A stretch of 64,000 nucleotides of DNA from an uncultured Formosa sp. (GCF_947500765.1 NZ_CANMTH010000001.1:659239-723238), one strand, 5' to 3'. Shown: positions 10,658 through 20,141, numbered from the stretch's first letter. Notes: generated by a model not told the origin, from the sequence alone. Program-made: numbers and translations.

Positions 10658-11650
10658 TTAGAGTTTTATAATACGATTTAAATCGGCTTCAGAAACTGTT
10701 AAAAGACCTGGTTTAGTTAAACGTTTAGTCATTTCTCTCCAGTTATTATCTTTCTCAAAAATAGATTTAAAAAGCGGTAATGCTTCATCTAATTGTCCGG
10801 AATTTGCCATGGCAATTGCCGTCCAATATTTCATTTCTAAATTTTCAGGAAACATGTTTTGTGCAGTTCCGTAGGCAGTCATTGCTTTTTTCATGTCTCC
10901 ATGCTCGACAGCCAAATCGCCTTCATTCATAAAATTATAGGCATTATGTACTTTTAGTAAGCGGTCTAATTCTTTTATAGGATTATCGCTATCTTCAACA
11001 TTTAAGTCTACTAATTTGTCTTGCCAAGTATTTTCTGTCAATTTAGGACCTACAACAATAAGTGCGGCCGATTGTCTGCCTCGAATATCTCCGCCTGCAG
11101 CCTGAGCCGCTTGTAAAACTTTAATTACACGTTCTGCTAAAGGTAAATTACTGTATGTTTTAAAAGCGCCTTCCATGGCAGGCACAACATTGTCGTTTAA
11201 CATCATATTTGCTTGAACAGAAAAATTGTCGCCTACAATTTGATGGGCAGATTCTACACAATTTGCTCCCGTAAATGCATTTACAGCTCCATTAACATCT
11301 AACATAGCCACTTGCCGAAAATCTCGACCTTCATCTTTTTTAACCAAAATTTGTAATGCGTCTTTAGCAGATGTTCCGTTTTGCATTAATTCTAATCCGT
11401 TCGGACCATATGCAGGATTAACAAAAGATTGTGTGGCAACAACGCCAACTCCAGATTTTCCCCAAGCCACAATACTTCCTACATTAAACCAATGGCTTTG
11501 CACGCCAACGGCCATTTCACCTGTTTTTACATCTCTAGCTACAATAGAGAATGTGTGTGCGAATTGATCTTTATAAACTTGAGAGTAAGAAAGCTGTGAT
11601 ACTAATAATAGAACCATTATTAGTGCTAATTTTGGTGTGAGTGTTTTCAT
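10658..11650 (-). CDS. exported DUF1028 protein with C-terminal TPR
   Basis: DUF1028 has an Ntn-hydrolase-like fold; the reaction is not known to me. A signal peptide ends near residue 23 (LSYSQ). Residues 28-225 are the DUF1028 domain, recognised from HTFSIVARDVKTGEMAVGVQS at its start, GVGVVATQSFVNPAYGPNGLELM, and GRQSAALIVV near its end. Residues about 240-310 contain one or two TPR-like helical repeats (GDLAVEHGDMKKAMTAYGTAQ, then PENLEMKYWTAIAMANSG), so the C-terminus probably binds a partner. Predicted periplasmic. The next gene upstream on the same strand (11707-12468) ends 56 bases before this start, so they may share a transcript. Confidence 0.88.
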   Translation of the reverse strand: MKTLTPKLALIMVLLLVSQLSYSQVYKDQFAHTFSIVARDVKTGEMAVGVQSHWFNVGSIVAWGKSGVGVVATQSFVNPAYGPNGLELMQNGTSAKDALQILVKKDEGRDFRQVAMLDVNGAVNAFTGANCVESAHQIVGDNFSVQANMMLNDNVVPAMEGAFKTYSNLPLAERVIKVLQAAQAAGGDIRGRQSAALIVVGPKLTENTWQDKLVDLNVEDSDNPIKELDRLLKVHNAYNFMNEGDLAVEHGDMKKAMTAYGTAQNMFPENLEMKYWTAIAMANSGQLDEALPLFKSIFEKDNNWREMTKRLTKPGLLTVSEADLNRIIKL

Positions 11651-11706
11651 TTTATAATAATAAGTTAACTTTTTTAAATGATAGGATTAGTGTTTTTATT
11701 ACTGAA

Positions 11707-12468
11707 TTAATAATCCATTAAATCAGGATATTTGAATGTGAAATTTAATGTTGATATTAATTTCTTCGGACTTATAATTTTATAATCATTAGAAGCTTTT
11801 AAATCTAATATGGGATGTAGTCTACCAACTTTAGCCATTTCTTTTATATAAAAGTCTGAGCGTTTAGGATGAGAGTGTGCACAGGCATTAAAGGTCTCGT
11901 TCCAAATATTTTGTTTAATTATAGATGTTAAAATACGAATACAATCATCTTGATGAATAAGGTTTACAAAACCTTCAGGATTAGGAATCGTATTATGCGA
12001 TCTAATAAAATTTCCAGGTTTTCTAGTGTATCCAAACAACCCTCCAAACCGTACTATAGTCGTTTCAAAGTTTGTATTCTTACTAAACAGAGTTTCAATT
12101 TGAGCTAGCGGATTATTGTTTGTTTCATTTTCTTCTGTAACTACAGTATTTGTACTAGGATAAACCGAAGTTGAGCTAATAAAAATAACTTTTTTAATAC
12201 TAGAAGCTTCAATGTGATTTATAAGCTTTTTAAAAGCTTCTATGTCTTTAGAGGTAATTAAGATGATTAAAATATCTGAATCGAGAAATTCAATATTTAA
12301 TGATTCCGCATTTATATTGATTAGATATGGCCTTATACCAACCAATTTAAGTTTGGGCAATTTATCTGTTTGTGTTGTAGATCCTTTTACGTTATAGCTT
12401 TCTTTTATCAACCTTTCAGCAAGAGGGAAACCGAGCCATCCGCAGCCTAAAATACTTATGTTTTGCAT
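11707..12468 (-). CDS. NAD(P)-binding SDR/epimerase-like protein (YeeZ type)
   Basis: Cytoplasmic protein of 253 residues with an N-terminal Rossmann fold: ISILGCGWLGFPLAERL carries the GxGxxG nucleotide-binding turn. Later segments match extended SDR proteins of the YeeZ type: VIFISSTSVYP, then TIVRFGGLFGYTR and NLIHQDDCIRIL. The usual YxxxK catalytic pair of SDRs is not evident, so a redox or epimerase reaction should not be assumed. Substrate unknown. Confidence 0.82.
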   Translation of the reverse strand: MQNISILGCGWLGFPLAERLIKESYNVKGSTTQTDKLPKLKLVGIRPYLININAESLNIEFLDSDILIILITSKDIEAFKKLINHIEASSIKKVIFISSTSVYPSTNTVVTEENETNNNPLAQIETLFSKNTNFETTIVRFGGLFGYTRKPGNFIRSHNTIPNPEGFVNLIHQDDCIRILTSIIKQNIWNETFNACAHSHPKRSDFYIKEMAKVGRLHPILDLKASNDYKIISPKKLISTLNFTFKYPDLMDY

Positions 12469-12684
12469 TTTGATTATAAGTTTTTTATAAGATATATTTT
12501 TTCAATTAGAAAAAAACTATAATTCATAACAATGTGTGTGAAAATTTCGTAATTTTTAGCCTTATTTTTTATGATTATCTTTTAAATATATAATTTTTAT
12601 CAACGTATTTGTAGAATATGATGCTTTTTTAATGTGAATTGTTAAATATTGAATAAAGAAATACTATTAAAACAAAACAAATTT

Positions 12685-13269
12685 ATGGAACAAACTACAG
12701 TAACAATTAAAGACAATTCAGCAAATCCAGGCCCTTTAGGGCTTTTAGCTTTTGGAATGACAACCGTATTATTAAACCTACATAATGCAGGGCTATATGA
12801 CATGAATTCTATGATTTTAGCAATGGGAATTTTTTATGGAGGTATGGCGCAAATTGTAGCAGGTATTTTAGAATCTAAAAAGAATAATAGCTTTGGGATG
12901 ACTGCATTTATTTCTTACGGATTTTTCTGGCTCACTCTTGTGGGGTTAATTTTAATGCCAAAGATGGGGGTGTTCGAAGGACCCTCTGTTGGAGGGATGG
13001 TCGCATATTTAATTATGTGGGGCATTTTTACGGGACTTCTTTTTATTGGTACATTAAAAATAAATAAAGCCTTACAGTTTGTTTTTGCGAGTTTAGCCGT
13101 GTTATTTTTCTTATTAGCTTTAGGAGATTATACAGGAAATGAGACCATTAAAACCATTACAGGAATAGAAGGCATTATTTGTGGGGCTTCGGCAATTTAT
13201 GCGGGTGTTGGTACTTTGCTAAACGAAGTTTATGGCAGAACACTTATGCCTTTAGGTACTGTTAAATAG
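12685..13269 (+). CDS. acetate uptake transporter family protein (GPR1/FUN34/SatP)
   Basis: Six-helix inner-membrane channel or carrier of the AceTr family, which takes up acetate or succinate with protons. The family signature [14 protein letters not shown] (usually NPAPLGL) starts 13 residues after the chosen Met, and [11 protein letters not shown] matches the conserved second helix. The rest is hydrophobic with short loops, as in E. coli SatP (188 residues). I chose the ATG at 12685 (194 residues). An in-frame TTG at 12649 would add 12 residues ([11 protein letters not shown]) with no family match. Monocistronic. Confidence 0.9.
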   Translation: MEQTTVTIKDNSANPGPLGLLAFGMTTVLLNLHNAGLYDMNSMILAMGIFYGGMAQIVAGILESKKNNSFGMTAFISYGFFWLTLVGLILMPKMGVFEGPSVGGMVAYLIMWGIFTGLLFIGTLKINKALQFVFASLAVLFFLLALGDYTGNETIKTITGIEGIICGASAIYAGVGTLLNEVYGRTLMPLGTVK

Positions 13270-13428
13270 CTAAAATAGTCGGATTTATAAGTAAATAGAA
13301 ACGTTCGTGAAAACACTAAGATTTAGTGTTCCGAATTTTAAGGAAAACCAACACTAAATTTATATTGTACATTTAAATAGAGTAGGTTACATTTGATTGA
13401 TTTTTTAAACTAAATAATACGTACAATT

Positions 13429-14331
13429 ATGAAATGGCAAGGCAGAAGGCAAAGTTCTAATGTGGAGGATAGAAGAGGTCAAGGTAGATCAGGATCAGGA
13501 AGTGGGTTTGGAGGTATAAGCCCAATGTTATTGATACCGTTAGTAAAAATGCTATTCTCTAAAAAAGGATTAATAGTTGTTGCAATTGTAGCTGTATTTT
13601 CTTTTGTTACGGGATATAATCCTTTAAATTTAGTGAGTGGTTTTCTTGGGGGCGGACTAATTCAAACAGAATCATCAACATATCAACCCACAGCTAAAGA
13701 TGAAGAACTTGCCGAATTTAGTAAGACAATTCTTGCTAGTACTGAAGATGTTTGGAATCAATTATTAACAAATTATCGCGAACCTACTCTAGTGTTGTTT
13801 ACAGGATCTGTAACTTCTGCTTGTGGTACTGCATCTAGTGCAACAGGACCTTTTTATTGTCCTGGAGATGAAAAATTATATTTAGATCTTAGCTTTTTTG
13901 ATGATATGGAACGCCAGATGAATGCTCCAGGAGATTTTGCTCAAGCTTATGTAATTGCTCATGAAGTTGGTCATCATATTCAGAAAATTATGGGTATTTC
14001 AGATAAAATGCAACAATTAAGAGGTCAGTTAAGTGAAACCGAGTATAATAAATATTCTGTACGCGTAGAACTTCAAGCCGATTTTTTTGCAGGTGTTTGG
14101 GCATACCATTCTCAAGCCATGACACAAATGATGGAAAGCGGAGATTTAGAAGAAGCCTTAAATGCCGCAAATGCAATTGGGGACGATCGTTTACAAAAAC
14201 AAGCTACTGGGCGTGTCGTGCCAGATTCGTTTACACATGGTACGTCTGCACAACGTATGCGTTGGTTTAAAAAAGGATTCGAATCTGGAGATGTGTCTCA
14301 AGGCGATACATTTAATGCTAATCCGCTTTAA
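13429..14331 (+). CDS. neutral zinc metallopeptidase (YpfJ family)
   Basis: Membrane-anchored predicted metallopeptidase of 300 residues. A Gly/Arg/Ser-rich N-terminus (residues 1-28) is followed by one membrane segment around residues 45-70 (GLIVVAIVAVFSFVTGY). The catalytic part has AHEVGHH with His178, Glu179 and His182 (HExxH), and downstream VELQADFFAGVWA supplies a likely third metal ligand. The motif CGTASSATGPFYCPGD with two cysteines is typical of the family. The domain probably faces the periplasm. The physiological substrate of this family is not known to me. Confidence 0.92.
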   Translation: MKWQGRRQSSNVEDRRGQGRSGSGSGFGGISPMLLIPLVKMLFSKKGLIVVAIVAVFSFVTGYNPLNLVSGFLGGGLIQTESSTYQPTAKDEELAEFSKTILASTEDVWNQLLTNYREPTLVLFTGSVTSACGTASSATGPFYCPGDEKLYLDLSFFDDMERQMNAPGDFAQAYVIAHEVGHHIQKIMGISDKMQQLRGQLSETEYNKYSVRVELQADFFAGVWAYHSQAMTQMMESGDLEEALNAANAIGDDRLQKQATGRVVPDSFTHGTSAQRMRWFKKGFESGDVSQGDTFNANPL

Positions 14332-14377
14332 GAATAAGTATTTTGAAACTTTTTTAGACAGCTTAAATTGAATTAAA

Positions 14378-15211
14378 ATGAGTGAATATGCTATGGATAG
14401 AAACAGTTTGTCTAAACTAATTCTAGAAAGATTAACTGGCGAGAAAGACGCTTTAAAACATCAATATGAAGTGTCAAAACATAAAATCGGATATTTTTAT
14501 TTAGACGATATTTTACCCAAGGAACTTGTCGAACAGATTCACAATCAATTTCCTTTAGCAGAAGAGATGGTGCTAAAAAAAAGCTTACGTGAATACAAAC
14601 ATGTAGCTGCACAAATGGATAAATATAATCCGATCTTGGAAGAAGCTATTTATGCTTTTCAGGATAAGGCTATAGTGAAACTGATAAGCGAAATTTGTGG
14701 TATTGATGATTTATATCCTGATGAAAATTTATATGCAGGAGGACTTTCAGCTATGCAAAACGGACAGTTTTTAAATCCGCATTTAGATAATTCTCATGAT
14801 AAAGATAGAAATCGTTGGCGTGTTTTAAATTTATTGTATTACGTGTCTCCTGATTGGAATGATAACAATGGCGGGCACCTAGAACTTTGGCCAAACGGAC
14901 TAGAATCGCCTCAAACTATAGTGCATTCTAAATGTAACAGATTGGTTGTTATGGCTACTCATAAAAAATCATGGCATTCTGTAAGCCCCGTTACTGCAAA
15001 TGCATCAAGACAATGTGTGTCTAATTATTACTTTTCAAATAGTCCGTTACAAACTACAGATACATTTCATGTAACCACATTTAGAGGGAGACCAGAACAA
15101 AAAATAACCAATCAGATTCTTAAGCTAGATTCATTTTTACGTATGAGTCTTAGAAAAATATTTAAAAAGGGAATTGTTGAAAATCCACACGTTTACAAAA
15201 AGGATGAATAA
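14378..15211 (+). CDS. 2OG-Fe(II) oxygenase superfamily protein
   Basis: Predicted 2-oxoglutarate- and iron-dependent hydroxylase of 277 residues, cytoplasmic. The iron triad is visible: NPHLDNS gives His135 and Asp137, and SWHSVSPV gives His200. An Arg ten residues later (ASRQCVSNYY) is placed to bind 2-oxoglutarate. LLYYVSPDWNDNNGGHLELW is the usual beta-strand core of prolyl-4-hydroxylase-like members. Substrate unknown. It starts 46 bases after the metallopeptidase stop and may be co-transcribed. A second in-frame ATG lies at 14393. Confidence 0.86.
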   Translation: MSEYAMDRNSLSKLILERLTGEKDALKHQYEVSKHKIGYFYLDDILPKELVEQIHNQFPLAEEMVLKKSLREYKHVAAQMDKYNPILEEAIYAFQDKAIVKLISEICGIDDLYPDENLYAGGLSAMQNGQFLNPHLDNSHDKDRNRWRVLNLLYYVSPDWNDNNGGHLELWPNGLESPQTIVHSKCNRLVVMATHKKSWHSVSPVTANASRQCVSNYYFSNSPLQTTDTFHVTTFRGRPEQKITNQILKLDSFLRMSLRKIFKKGIVENPHVYKKDE

Positions 15212-15220
15212 CAATTGGTA

Positions 15221-16423
15221 CTAAACTGTCGTACGTTCATTTTTTAAAGCAATTAATCCTAAAATAGGACCTACAGCTAATGCGATATATACGTATGTAG
15301 GCGTTATTATAGACTGTAAGAATCCTAAAGTTTGTATACTTACTATGGTAATGGCATATCCAATACAATTTACAATAGTTAGAGCGCTACCTTTGGCATG
15401 AGATGCTGTGTTATGAGCCACTAATGTGGAAAATAAAGGAGAATCTGCAACAACAAACATACCCCAAATTATCATGAAAATAATAAAAAATTGACTAGAG
15501 TTTAGGTGAAAACTTAATGGTGAAATTAAACAACATATAGCAGAAACTAATAGTATAAAAAACGCTGATAGTTTTAAGCCTTTAATAGAAGATAACCAAC
15601 CGCTAATAATACAGCCTAAGCTTCCTATTCCTATAATTAAAAAAGAATATAATGCAATATCTAAATGGGCATCAGGATGTAGACTGTTATATGTTTTTAT
15701 CATAATTGGTGTAAAAGCCCAAAAGGCATACAATTCCCACATGTGCCCAAAATAACCGTAAGCAGCAGCTTTAAAAGCTCGGTTTTGAAAAAGCTTAGTG
15801 AGTGCTAAAAGATCTATTTTGGTACTGTGTTTTCTAAACGGACCATTTGGTACAAAGGTTAAAATAATAAGTCCTCCAAATAGAGAAAGAAAAGAGGTGG
15901 TGTAAATAACAATTTCCCAAGGTAGATGTTGGGTAATATTGCTTAAAAGATGAGGGAATGCAGTACCTAAAACCAATGCGCCTACTAAAAGACCAAGTGC
16001 TTTACCTAAGCCTGTGTTGTAATAATCTGCGGCAATTTTCATGCCTACAGGATAAATTCCGGCAAGGAAAAAACCAGTTATAAATCGTAACAATAATAAC
16101 ACGGTTAGAGATTGCCCTTTTAAGACTATTCCAAGATTAAAAACAGCCGCTAAGACTGCACTTATCATAAAAACTTTAGAAGGGGAATACCGATCTGCAA
16201 TTGTAAATAAAGCAAATACAAATGTTCCTATAATAAATCCAAATTGCACAGAAGATGTTAAGAAACTCAATACAGACGGATCTAGTTGATAGACAAGAAT
16301 AAGCTCATCCATAACGCCATTTCCAGCAAACCAAAGCGACGTACAACAAAATTGAGAGATAATAATTAACGGTAAAATTTTTTTCGGTATCTGTTCTGTT
16401 TGGTTTTGTTTTGAGTTTGTCAT
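15221..16423 (-). CDS. MFS transporter
   Basis: Inner-membrane carrier of 400 residues with about 12 hydrophobic segments. The loop between helices 2 and 3 (FALFTIADRYSPSKVFMIS) resembles the MFS motif A position (G-x-x-x-D-R). RFITGFFLAGIYPVGMKIAADYY fits helices 4-5 of MFS proteins. The substrate cannot be inferred. It is the last gene of a minus-strand operon, 16 bases after the ABC ATPase gene. Confidence 0.88.
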   Translation of the reverse strand: MTNSKQNQTEQIPKKILPLIIISQFCCTSLWFAGNGVMDELILVYQLDPSVLSFLTSSVQFGFIIGTFVFALFTIADRYSPSKVFMISAVLAAVFNLGIVLKGQSLTVLLLLRFITGFFLAGIYPVGMKIAADYYNTGLGKALGLLVGALVLGTAFPHLLSNITQHLPWEIVIYTTSFLSLFGGLIILTFVPNGPFRKHSTKIDLLALTKLFQNRAFKAAAYGYFGHMWELYAFWAFTPIMIKTYNSLHPDAHLDIALYSFLIIGIGSLGCIISGWLSSIKGLKLSAFFILLVSAICCLISPLSFHLNSSQFFIIFMIIWGMFVVADSPLFSTLVAHNTASHAKGSALTIVNCIGYAITIVSIQTLGFLQSIITPTYVYIALAVGPILGLIALKNERTTV

Positions 16424-16439
16424 TTACATGTTTTGCTAA

Positions 16440-17690
16440 CTACTTAGGTATTATTATGTTTCCTATAGAACCTTTTTCAGTGCGCTCTAATTGGAAAATA
16501 AATGATGGTTTTAGCTCAGGTTCTGTTTTATGCGATACATATAAAATAGCCGTGTTACTTTCTTTAGAAATTTTTTGAACTAAATTGATAAACATGCTTG
16601 CTCCTTGATCATCTAAACCAACTGTAGGTTCATCAAGAATTAGTAAAAGCGGGTGCTTAATCATGGCTCTGCAAATTAAAATTAATCGCTTGTTGGTTTC
16701 AGATAGATAATAGTAATTAGTGTTTTTAATAGTGTCTAATCCTATTAGTTGTAACCATTGCTTTGCTAAATTAACCTCTAAATCTGTTGGTTTTGTATAC
16801 AAGCCAATGCTATCTTTTAATCCTGAAATTACCATGTTTAAGGCTGAGTGTTGACCTTTAAATAAATGCATCATACTTGGTGTAAAATACCCAATGTTTT
16901 GCTTTATATCCCAGACCGTTTCTCCAGAACCTCTCTTTTTTCCAAATAAAAATACATTCTGTCCATAAGCTTTCGGATTGTCTCCAATTATCATAGTAAC
17001 AAGCGTAGATTTACCAGTACCATTCTCGCCTTTTAATTCCCAAAATTCACCTTGTTTAATACACCAAGTAATGTTATTTAAAATGGATTTGTCGTTATAA
17101 GATACATTAACTTTCTTAAGATCTATTAATTCTATAGGTAGCGTGTTTTTAGATTCTGAAATAGGTTTTGGTAACGGATTATTAAAGTTTAATGTTGGTT
17201 TGTTTTGTACTTCAAGTAAAAATTCTGAAATGGGTTGTATTACACATGTATTATCTTCAAGTTTTAAAAGATATTGTGCATAAGGCATGATCTCATCTGT
17301 TCGACTAAAAAACTGAATAATAGGAATATCTTTAGATAGAGTTGTTAAACGCGCTTTTAATTCAGCTACATTTTTTACATCTAAGGAGTCAAATGGGTTT
17401 ACAATGACTAAAAATTGAGGATTTCCTTTTAATAAATGATCGAATAATAACTTTCTGCGCTCACCACTAGAAAGCGTTAATAATTGTCTTTTAGAGTCTT
17501 GAGTTAAGGTGAAGTCGTCGTGTAATAATTCAGCCTTCACATATTCATCTAAAGTGGTATTCGATAAAAAAGTGCCTTGCTTGCCTTTTAAATTAGTTAA
17601 TAGAGGATGCTCTGAGGTTGTTATAATTTGTAAGTGTTCCTCTGGTGTTGGCGTTCTGGTATAACGTATAGCAATATGTGTATGTGTCAT
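16440..17690 (-). CDS. double ABC ATPase, ModF/PhrA-like, with degenerate N-terminal half
   Basis: Cytoplasmic ATPase with two fused ABC-type halves and no membrane segments; similar proteins are named ModF or photorepair protein PhrA, function uncertain. The N-half (residues 1-165) has lost Walker A but keeps the signature LSSGERRK (73-80); its Walker B equivalent reads FLVIVNPFDSLD, without the DE pair. The C-half has Walker A GENGTGKST (221-229), Walker B LLLILDEP (348-355), D-loop GLDD and H-loop His387, but its signature is altered to LSETNKR (329-335). Only one composite site (C-half Walker motifs with N-half signature) therefore looks functional. The gene begins one base after the upstream oxidase-like gene stops. 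Confidence 0.88.
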   Translation of the reverse strand: MTHTHIAIRYTRTPTPEEHLQIITTSEHPLLTNLKGKQGTFLSNTTLDEYVKAELLHDDFTLTQDSKRQLLTLSSGERRKLLFDHLLKGNPQFLVIVNPFDSLDVKNVAELKARLTTLSKDIPIIQFFSRTDEIMPYAQYLLKLEDNTCVIQPISEFLLEVQNKPTLNFNNPLPKPISESKNTLPIELIDLKKVNVSYNDKSILNNITWCIKQGEFWELKGENGTGKSTLVTMIIGDNPKAYGQNVFLFGKKRGSGETVWDIKQNIGYFTPSMMHLFKGQHSALNMVISGLKDSIGLYTKPTDLEVNLAKQWLQLIGLDTIKNTNYYYLSETNKRLILICRAMIKHPLLLILDEPTVGLDDQGASMFINLVQKISKESNTAILYVSHKTEPELKPSFIFQLERTEKGSIGNIIIPK

Positions 17691-17691
17691 T

Positions 17692-18234
17692 TTACTTACT
17701 AATTTGTGTTTCGAAACCGTCTATACTTTTAGTGTTTTTATCTATCCAATATTGTTCAATACCATCTTGTCCTTTTTGATTGGCCCAATCGTCTAACGTA
17801 GTGCGTTCCGAACTGTAATCCATAAACGGAACTCCAAATCCACAAGATGTTTGTACTAAATCTATGTTCATTTCAATAATTTGTCTAGATCCAACTGCAT
17901 CAGGAAAAAGCGCACTATGCTTTTGGAAAGCTTCATCTCTAGGGTGAAAAATAGTTGCATTGCCGTAAAGTCTTAAAATAAGCGGTTTGCCTTCAAACGC
18001 ACAGAACATAATGGTCATGCGGTTGTTTTGTAAAAGATGAGCCGCAGTTTCGTTACCGCTTCCAGTTAAATTTAACCACACAATTTTATTTTTATTAATG
18101 ACTCTAAAACTATCGGTTCCTTTAGGAGAGATATTAACACGACCTTCTGTTGCAGCTGTACCAACAAAAAAGATATGCTGATTTTTAATAAACGTTGCTA
18201 TATGTGGTGCAATATGATCTGTTTTTTTACCCAT
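17692..18234 (-). CDS. pyridoxamine 5'-phosphate oxidase family protein
   Basis: Split-barrel flavin-binding protein of 180 residues. Visible family features are IFFVGTAATEGRVNISPKG near residues 21-40 and NKIVWLNLTGSGNETAAHLLQNNRMTIMFCAF near 48-80, typical of FMN-binding strands. Members act as oxidoreductases or flavin-binding proteins; this one is not the canonical PdxH. It is the first gene of a tight minus-strand operon with the ABC ATPase (1-base gap) and the MFS carrier (16-base gap). That layout suggests a shared role, possibly around export or use of a small redox-active compound, but this is inference only. Confidence 0.88.
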   Translation of the reverse strand: MGKKTDHIAPHIATFIKNQHIFFVGTAATEGRVNISPKGTDSFRVINKNKIVWLNLTGSGNETAAHLLQNNRMTIMFCAFEGKPLILRLYGNATIFHPRDEAFQKHSALFPDAVGSRQIIEMNIDLVQTSCGFGVPFMDYSSERTTLDDWANQKGQDGIEQYWIDKNTKSIDGFETQISK

Positions 18235-18270
18235 GTTTATTCTATTTTAATGATGGAAAGGTGTAAAAAT

Positions 18271-18321
18271 AAAACATCTACTTTCTAACTTACGCTTTGT
18301 GAGTTAAAAAGTAGATGTTTT
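18271..18321 (-). terminator. terminator downstream of aqpZ
   Basis: AAAACATCTACTTT (18271-18284) pairs with AAAGTAGATGTTTT (18308-18321), with a second AACTTA/TGAGTT stem inside the loop. It lies just after the aqpZ stop on the minus strand. Confidence 0.85.
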
Positions 18322-18339
18322 TATTAAAGAGTTTGAGAT

Positions 18340-19029
18340 TTAGTCTTCTTTTTCTGGTGAAATAAATTTATAAACTAAACCAGCAATTATAGCACCAACA
18401 ATAGGTGCAACCCAAAACAACCATAATTGACCTAAGGCCCAGTCGCCAACAAATAGGGCTTGACTAGTACTTCTTGCAGGGTTAACAGAAGTGTTTGTTA
18501 CAGGAATACTAATTAAGTGAATAAGTGTTAAACCTAAACCAATTGCTAGTCCAGCAAAACCTTTTGGTGCTTTAGAGTGTGTTGCTCCTAGAATAATCAT
18601 TAAAAACATAAACGTCATAACGATTTCTGAAGTTAATGCCGATATGATATTAAAACCGCCAGGAGAATGTTCTCCATAACCATTGGCCGCAAACCCTCCT
18701 AATTCGAAACCTGGTTTCCCTGAAGCGATTAAATATAAAATTCCTGCTCCTAAAATACCACCAAGTACTTGCGCAATAATGTAAGGAACAACGTCTTTTT
18801 TATCGAAACGTCCTCCAACAGTAAGTCCAATTGTTACCGCTGGATTTAAATGGCAACCTGAAATATGCCCAATAGCATAAGCCATTGTTAAAACGGTTAG
18901 ACCAAAAGCCATTGCGACTCCTACAAATCCAATTCCTAATTCTGGATATCCAGCTGCTAATACAGCGCTACCACATCCTCCTAATACAAGCCACATTGTG
19001 CCTATAAATTCTGCTACTAATTTTTTCAT
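18340..19029 (-). CDS. aqpZ: aquaporin Z
   Basis: Water channel of the MIP family in the inner membrane, 229 residues, as for E. coli AqpZ (231). Both channel-forming NPA loops are intact: [13 protein letters not shown] in the first half and [15 protein letters not shown] in the second, where the Arg after NPA forms the selectivity filter. The His and Thr/Cys context ([11 protein letters not shown]) fits water-selective aquaporins rather than glycerol facilitators. Six hydrophobic helices are evident. Monocistronic, ending at a terminator hairpin. Confidence 0.95.
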   Translation of the reverse strand: MKKLVAEFIGTMWLVLGGCGSAVLAAGYPELGIGFVGVAMAFGLTVLTMAYAIGHISGCHLNPAVTIGLTVGGRFDKKDVVPYIIAQVLGGILGAGILYLIASGKPGFELGGFAANGYGEHSPGGFNIISALTSEIVMTFMFLMIILGATHSKAPKGFAGLAIGLGLTLIHLISIPVTNTSVNPARSTSQALFVGDWALGQLWLFWVAPIVGAIIAGLVYKFISPEKED

Positions 19030-19172
19030 AAAGTTGGTTTTTATTGATTAGTTGTGAAGCTGATTTTATTTGTAAAATGATTAATAAAAATATAAATCAG
19101 CTTTCATTCAATAAATATGCAAAAACTTTAGTAGTTATTTAATAAAAATTTAAGATTTAGTCGTTTTAACCT

Positions 19173-19712
19173 TTAAGGCTTAGTATGTTCTACCCAAATT
19201 AGGTCTTGAGTTTTGTAACCTATTGCCTTGGCTTGATTTATAAAATCTTGTTTTATGTGTTCAGGAATTGTTGTTTCACGAGATAAAATCCATAAATAAT
19301 CTAAGTTTTTACCAGCAACCAAAGCATATTTATAATTATCTGTTAATGCGATTACATTATAACCAGAATAAAAAGGGCCGAAAAAGGATACTTTTAATTT
19401 TGCAATAGTATCACTATCTATAAATTTTGCTTTTCCGTTAGCTTCAGTCCATTCCTTTTTTACATAATTATAACCTTTATTCACAACTTTAATTGTTCCA
19501 TCTGGATTTATGGAATAATTGGCTGTAGTGTTATTTAAATCTTTTTCATATTTAAAATCTAAACGGGCAATTTCGTACCATTTCCCTAAGTATTCTTCTT
19601 TATTAAACGGACTTACAGCTTCTGCTTTTTCTGGGATTGTAGCACAAGAAGTGAATACAAGAGCCATAATTATTAGAAGTGTAGTATGTGTTATGTGTTT
19701 TGAATATTTCAT
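19173..19712 (-). CDS. blc: lipocalin family outer-membrane lipoprotein (Blc)
   Basis: Outer-membrane lipoprotein that binds fatty acids or lysophospholipids in related species. The lipoprotein signal ends at Cys23 (FTSC). The lipocalin signature GKWYEIARLDFKYEK is present near residues 45-60, followed by TTANYSINPDGTIKVVNKGYN as in Blc. VAGKNLDYLWILSRE near the end is the conserved C-terminal strand of bacterial lipocalins. Length 179 is close to E. coli Blc (177). Single gene with a long AT-rich upstream region. Confidence 0.93.
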   Translation of the reverse strand: MKYSKHITHTTLLIIMALVFTSCATIPEKAEAVSPFNKEEYLGKWYEIARLDFKYEKDLNNTTANYSINPDGTIKVVNKGYNYVKKEWTEANGKAKFIDSDTIAKLKVSFFGPFYSGYNVIALTDNYKYALVAGKNLDYLWILSRETTIPEHIKQDFINQAKAIGYKTQDLIWVEHTKP

Positions 19713-19914
19713 TTTTAATAGTTTTAATATTGAACATAAAGTTAGGAGTTCCGTTTTAAATGCAAGCAGTAATTTTATTGAATATTGTGTAGTTTATGTA
19801 TTTGTATCACAACTTTTTTTAACCTGAAAGCATATGCCTATTATATCGTTTTAATAAGTATACCTATTTAATGTTCGTGTTTTATTATTTTGAATTGAAA
19901 TGAACCATTGTTAT

Positions 19915-19948
19915 ATAGAAAAAGGGAAGCTTTTTGCTTCCCTTTTTT
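19915..19948. terminator. terminator hairpin downstream of the 55-residue membrane protein
   Basis: AAAGGGAAGC (19921-19930) pairs exactly with GCTTCCCTTT (19936-19945) around a TTTTT loop, with A and T runs on both sides. It follows the minus-strand gene ending at 19974. Confidence 0.88.
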
Positions 19949-19973
19949 GTGAGTTATATAAATATATGGTTAT

Positions 19974-20141
19974 TTATGCTTGTTTTCTTTTAAGTATAAG
20001 ACTCGTTAATAATAAACAAATTCCGCTACCAAATGTAAGCCCCTTAAAAAAGTCGAAAATATCATTTTGAAGGTAATAAACTAAAAATATTCCAGTGCTA
20101 ATAAGTAATATTCCTAAAATAAAAGTAGTTTTTGTTTTCAT
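19974..20141 (-). CDS. small two-helix membrane protein, 55 residues
   Basis: A short reading frame starting MKTKTTFILGILL and ending LILKRKQA. It has two hydrophobic stretches (residues 7-24 and 35-50) joined by a short charged loop (QNDIFDFFKG), so both ends should lie on the same side of the inner membrane. It has the usual Bacteroidota start (MK) and a perfect terminator hairpin 25 bases after its stop, which supports it being a real gene. I do not recognise a family and no function can be given. Confidence 0.7.
   Translation of the reverse strand: MKTKTTFILGILLISTGIFLVYYLQNDIFDFFKGLTFGSGICLLLTSLILKRKQA

Noticed and set aside
12649..12684. TTG start for the acetate-type transporter
   Set aside because: Family similarity begins after the ATG at 12685; the added residues do not resemble the family.
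19519..19827. 102-codon frame opposite the lipocalin gene
   Set aside because: Antisense to a firm gene, no start context or recognisable product.
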